Shown: positions 62,825-64,000 of the stretch, piece after piece
Layout: every line of letters starts with the position of its first letter
Numbering within the stretch: position 1 is the first letter of the stretch
Program-made: the position numbers and the translations under genes
NCBI GenBank assembly: GCA_002368545.1
Contig: MTSC01000017.1
Location: forward strand, 248,001 to 312,000
DNA from: Ramichloridium luteum
Lineage: Eukaryota; Ascomycota; Dothideomycetes; Mycosphaerellales; Dissoconiaceae
Direction of reading: 5' to 3'
DNA: 64,000 bases
The notes under the pieces: model-generated
The model's database searches: none
What the model was told of the DNA's origin: nothing
What the model saw: the letters and a program-made list of their open reading frames with translations, nothing else

Positions 62825-64000
62825 TCACAGCGTATCGTCCTCATCCTCCTCCCGAACCTTCAAACCACCAGGCACGCAGATCCCCTCTTTCACCCACGGC
62901 AGCTCCGCGATCTCTGCCAGCGGCTTCCGCCCCATGCGCGCCTTCTTCAGCAGTCCCTCCACACATGGTCGCGCACCTTCAAATTCTCGTCCTCGCACCG
63001 GATCCCAGTCGCCATCCTCATCGCCCAACCGGCACCAGATCCAATCACATCGGGCGATGCGGTGCGTGTTTCGGCTGCGGTCCGGTCGTCCAGGCGGCGC
63101 ATCGAACGGCAAGCGGCCCTCCGTCAGCGCGTACAGCAGCACGCCCAGGGCCCAAGCGTCCGTCGCGCGGCCGTCGTACGGCTGGCCGAGCAGAATTTCC
63201 GGTGCGGCGTAGTCCTCGCTACCGCAGCGCGTGTGGAGATGGACGTCCTGGGGCGGCTCAGGCATGCGCCGCGACAAACCGAGGTCGGTGAGGGTGATGA
63301 GCGGGTAGGGATGAGCGCGGGGGTCCGGGAGGTCGCGCAGCGCGGCGGCGGGCAGGTTGACCAGCACGTTCTCGAGCTTGATGTCGCGGTGCACGATCCA
63401 GGCGGCGTGCAGGTATTGCACGGCGGAGACGAGTTCGGCGAACATGCGCTGAACCAGTGCTGGGCCGAGTAGGTCGCGGCGGTTTGTGGCGAAATCGAAG
63501 AGGTCACCACCCGGGCAGTAGGTCAGAACCAGCAGTGATCGCGTCGGTTGGTCCTCGCAGGCTTTCAGGTGGATTAGCGATGGGTGCGAAACCCGCTTGA
63601 GCATGGCGACTTCGCGCTGCAGGCTCACTTCGATGCGCTCCTCGTCGGCACCACCGGCGGGCCCATGCTGGACAATCTTGATCGCAACCAGCTTGTGCAC
63701 GTCGAGGTGGGCTTCGATCTCGGGTGTAGGATGAGCAGGAATCTTCTCGCTCGTCGCCAGCATCACGGTCGAAAAGGTGCCTTGGCCGAGTTGCCGTAGT
63801 TGCCGAAATTTCCGGCGCTTGTTGTGGATACCACAGTGAATTTCGAGAAACTCTGATGCTGTCCCATCTTCCAAGTAGGGCCGCTCGTCATCTGCATCGT
63901 CGCTCTCCGCGACACTGGACGTGCTGGCCGGTGGTGTGGGGACCTGTTGCGGGTTTTCCGTCGTCGTTGGCGCGGTGAGACCGCGCTGCTCTGCCAGATT
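62825..64000 (-). CDS. Serine/threonine protein kinase with DLG motif, N-terminus beyond window
   Basis: The frame is open to the right edge of the window, so the gene is 5' partial. Visible part: a low-complexity lead (TAPTTTENPQ... ending DADDERPYLEDG), then the kinase domain. The Gly-rich loop is LGQGTFSTVML, the Lys is in LVAIKIV, and the alpha-C Glu lies in SLQREVAMLKRV. The catalytic loop is IVHRDIKLENVLV, the metal motif TLTDLGLSRRM (DLG in place of DFG), and the activation end CGSEDYAAPEILLG followed by GRATDAWALGVLLYALTEG. All catalytic residues are present, so it should be active. The HRDxKxEN and CGSxxYAAPE features place it in the CAMK/Snf1-like broad group, possibly near fungal Prr1-type kinases. 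The C-terminus ends in EEDEDDTL. Substrates are unknown. Confidence 0.9.
   Translation of the reverse strand, partial: NLAEQRGLTAPTTTENPQQVPTPPASTSSVAESDDADDERPYLEDGTASEFLEIHCGIHNKRRKFRQLRQLGQGTFSTVMLATSEKIPAHPTPEIEAHLDVHKLVAIKIVQHGPAGGADEERIEVSLQREVAMLKRVSHPSLIHLKACEDQPTRSLLVLTYCPGGDLFDFATNRRDLLGPALVQRMFAELVSAVQYLHAAWIVHRDIKLENVLVNLPAAALRDLPDPRAHPYPLITLTDLGLSRRMPEPPQDVHLHTRCGSEDYAAPEILLGQPYDGRATDAWALGVLLYALTEGRLPFDAPPGRPDRSRNTHRIARCDWIWCRLGDEDGDWDPVRGREFEGARPCVEGLLKKARMGRKPLAEIAELPWVKEGICVPGGLKVREEDEDDTL

Overview
This window reads as nuclear DNA of a filamentous ascomycete (Pezizomycotina). It carries an arginine attenuator peptide (AAP) upstream ORF in front of the arginine-specific carbamoyl-phosphate synthase small subunit gene. 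Introns are short (mostly 49-120 bp, GT...AG), genes lie on both strands with separate promoters, and the gene set is typical of such fungi: Ost-alpha/TMEM184 protein, Rab7/Ypt7, Cdc42, a calmodulin whose first coding exon is only the ATG, and Pol mu-type Pol4. I cannot assign class or species from sequence alone; Dothideomycetes or Eurotiomycetes would fit.

Layout. 0-6.5 kb: 3' part of an arylsulfatase, the AAP uORF plus CPA1, and an Ost-alpha family membrane protein. 6.5-14.5 kb: a gene-poor, repeat-rich stretch (a ~153-bp degenerate tandem array, an ACATGCTC-rich array, ~0.9 kb of G-poor A/T-rich repeat, and 45-, 16- and 20-bp minisatellites) around a single DHCR24-like FAD oxidoreductase gene. 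14.6-22.5 kb: calmodulin, an epimerase-like protein, then nuclear RNA/transcription genes (RDS3/PHF5A, TAF9, UTP11, CSL4) interrupted by a short-chain dehydrogenase. 24-32 kb: fatty-acid-hydroxylase-family enzyme, Ypt7, peroxisomal-type acyl-CoA ligase, saccharopine-dehydrogenase-like protein. 33-45 kb: ribosomal protein eL43, RING-PHD protein, D-amino-acid oxidase, a small three-exon MED22 gene, an 11-exon amidase, eIF5. 46-64 kb: epoxide-hydrolase-like enzyme, pinin-like protein, an APH-fold kinase with an acylation-type N-terminus, a hypothetical protein, Pol4, Cdc42, a 1283-residue low-complexity protein and the 3' part of a protein kinase.

There is no sign of a secondary-metabolite cluster, virus, CRISPR or intact transposon. 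Most genes are housekeeping and independent of one another. The most interesting signals are: (1) the AAP uORF is interrupted by an intron that splits the codon of the critical Asp12, so splicing decides which peptide is made; (2) three enzymes within ~18 kb end in good PTS1 signals (SKM, AKL, ARL), with a weaker TKL in a fourth; (3) the repeat block at 9.3-11.6 kb shows a directional CpA-to-TpA style drift; (4) an APH-family kinase begins MGCIQSK, a classic myristoylation/palmitoylation pattern; (5) a MED22 gene is hidden in short exons. Exon coordinates were derived by hand from splice motifs, frame and family conservation.
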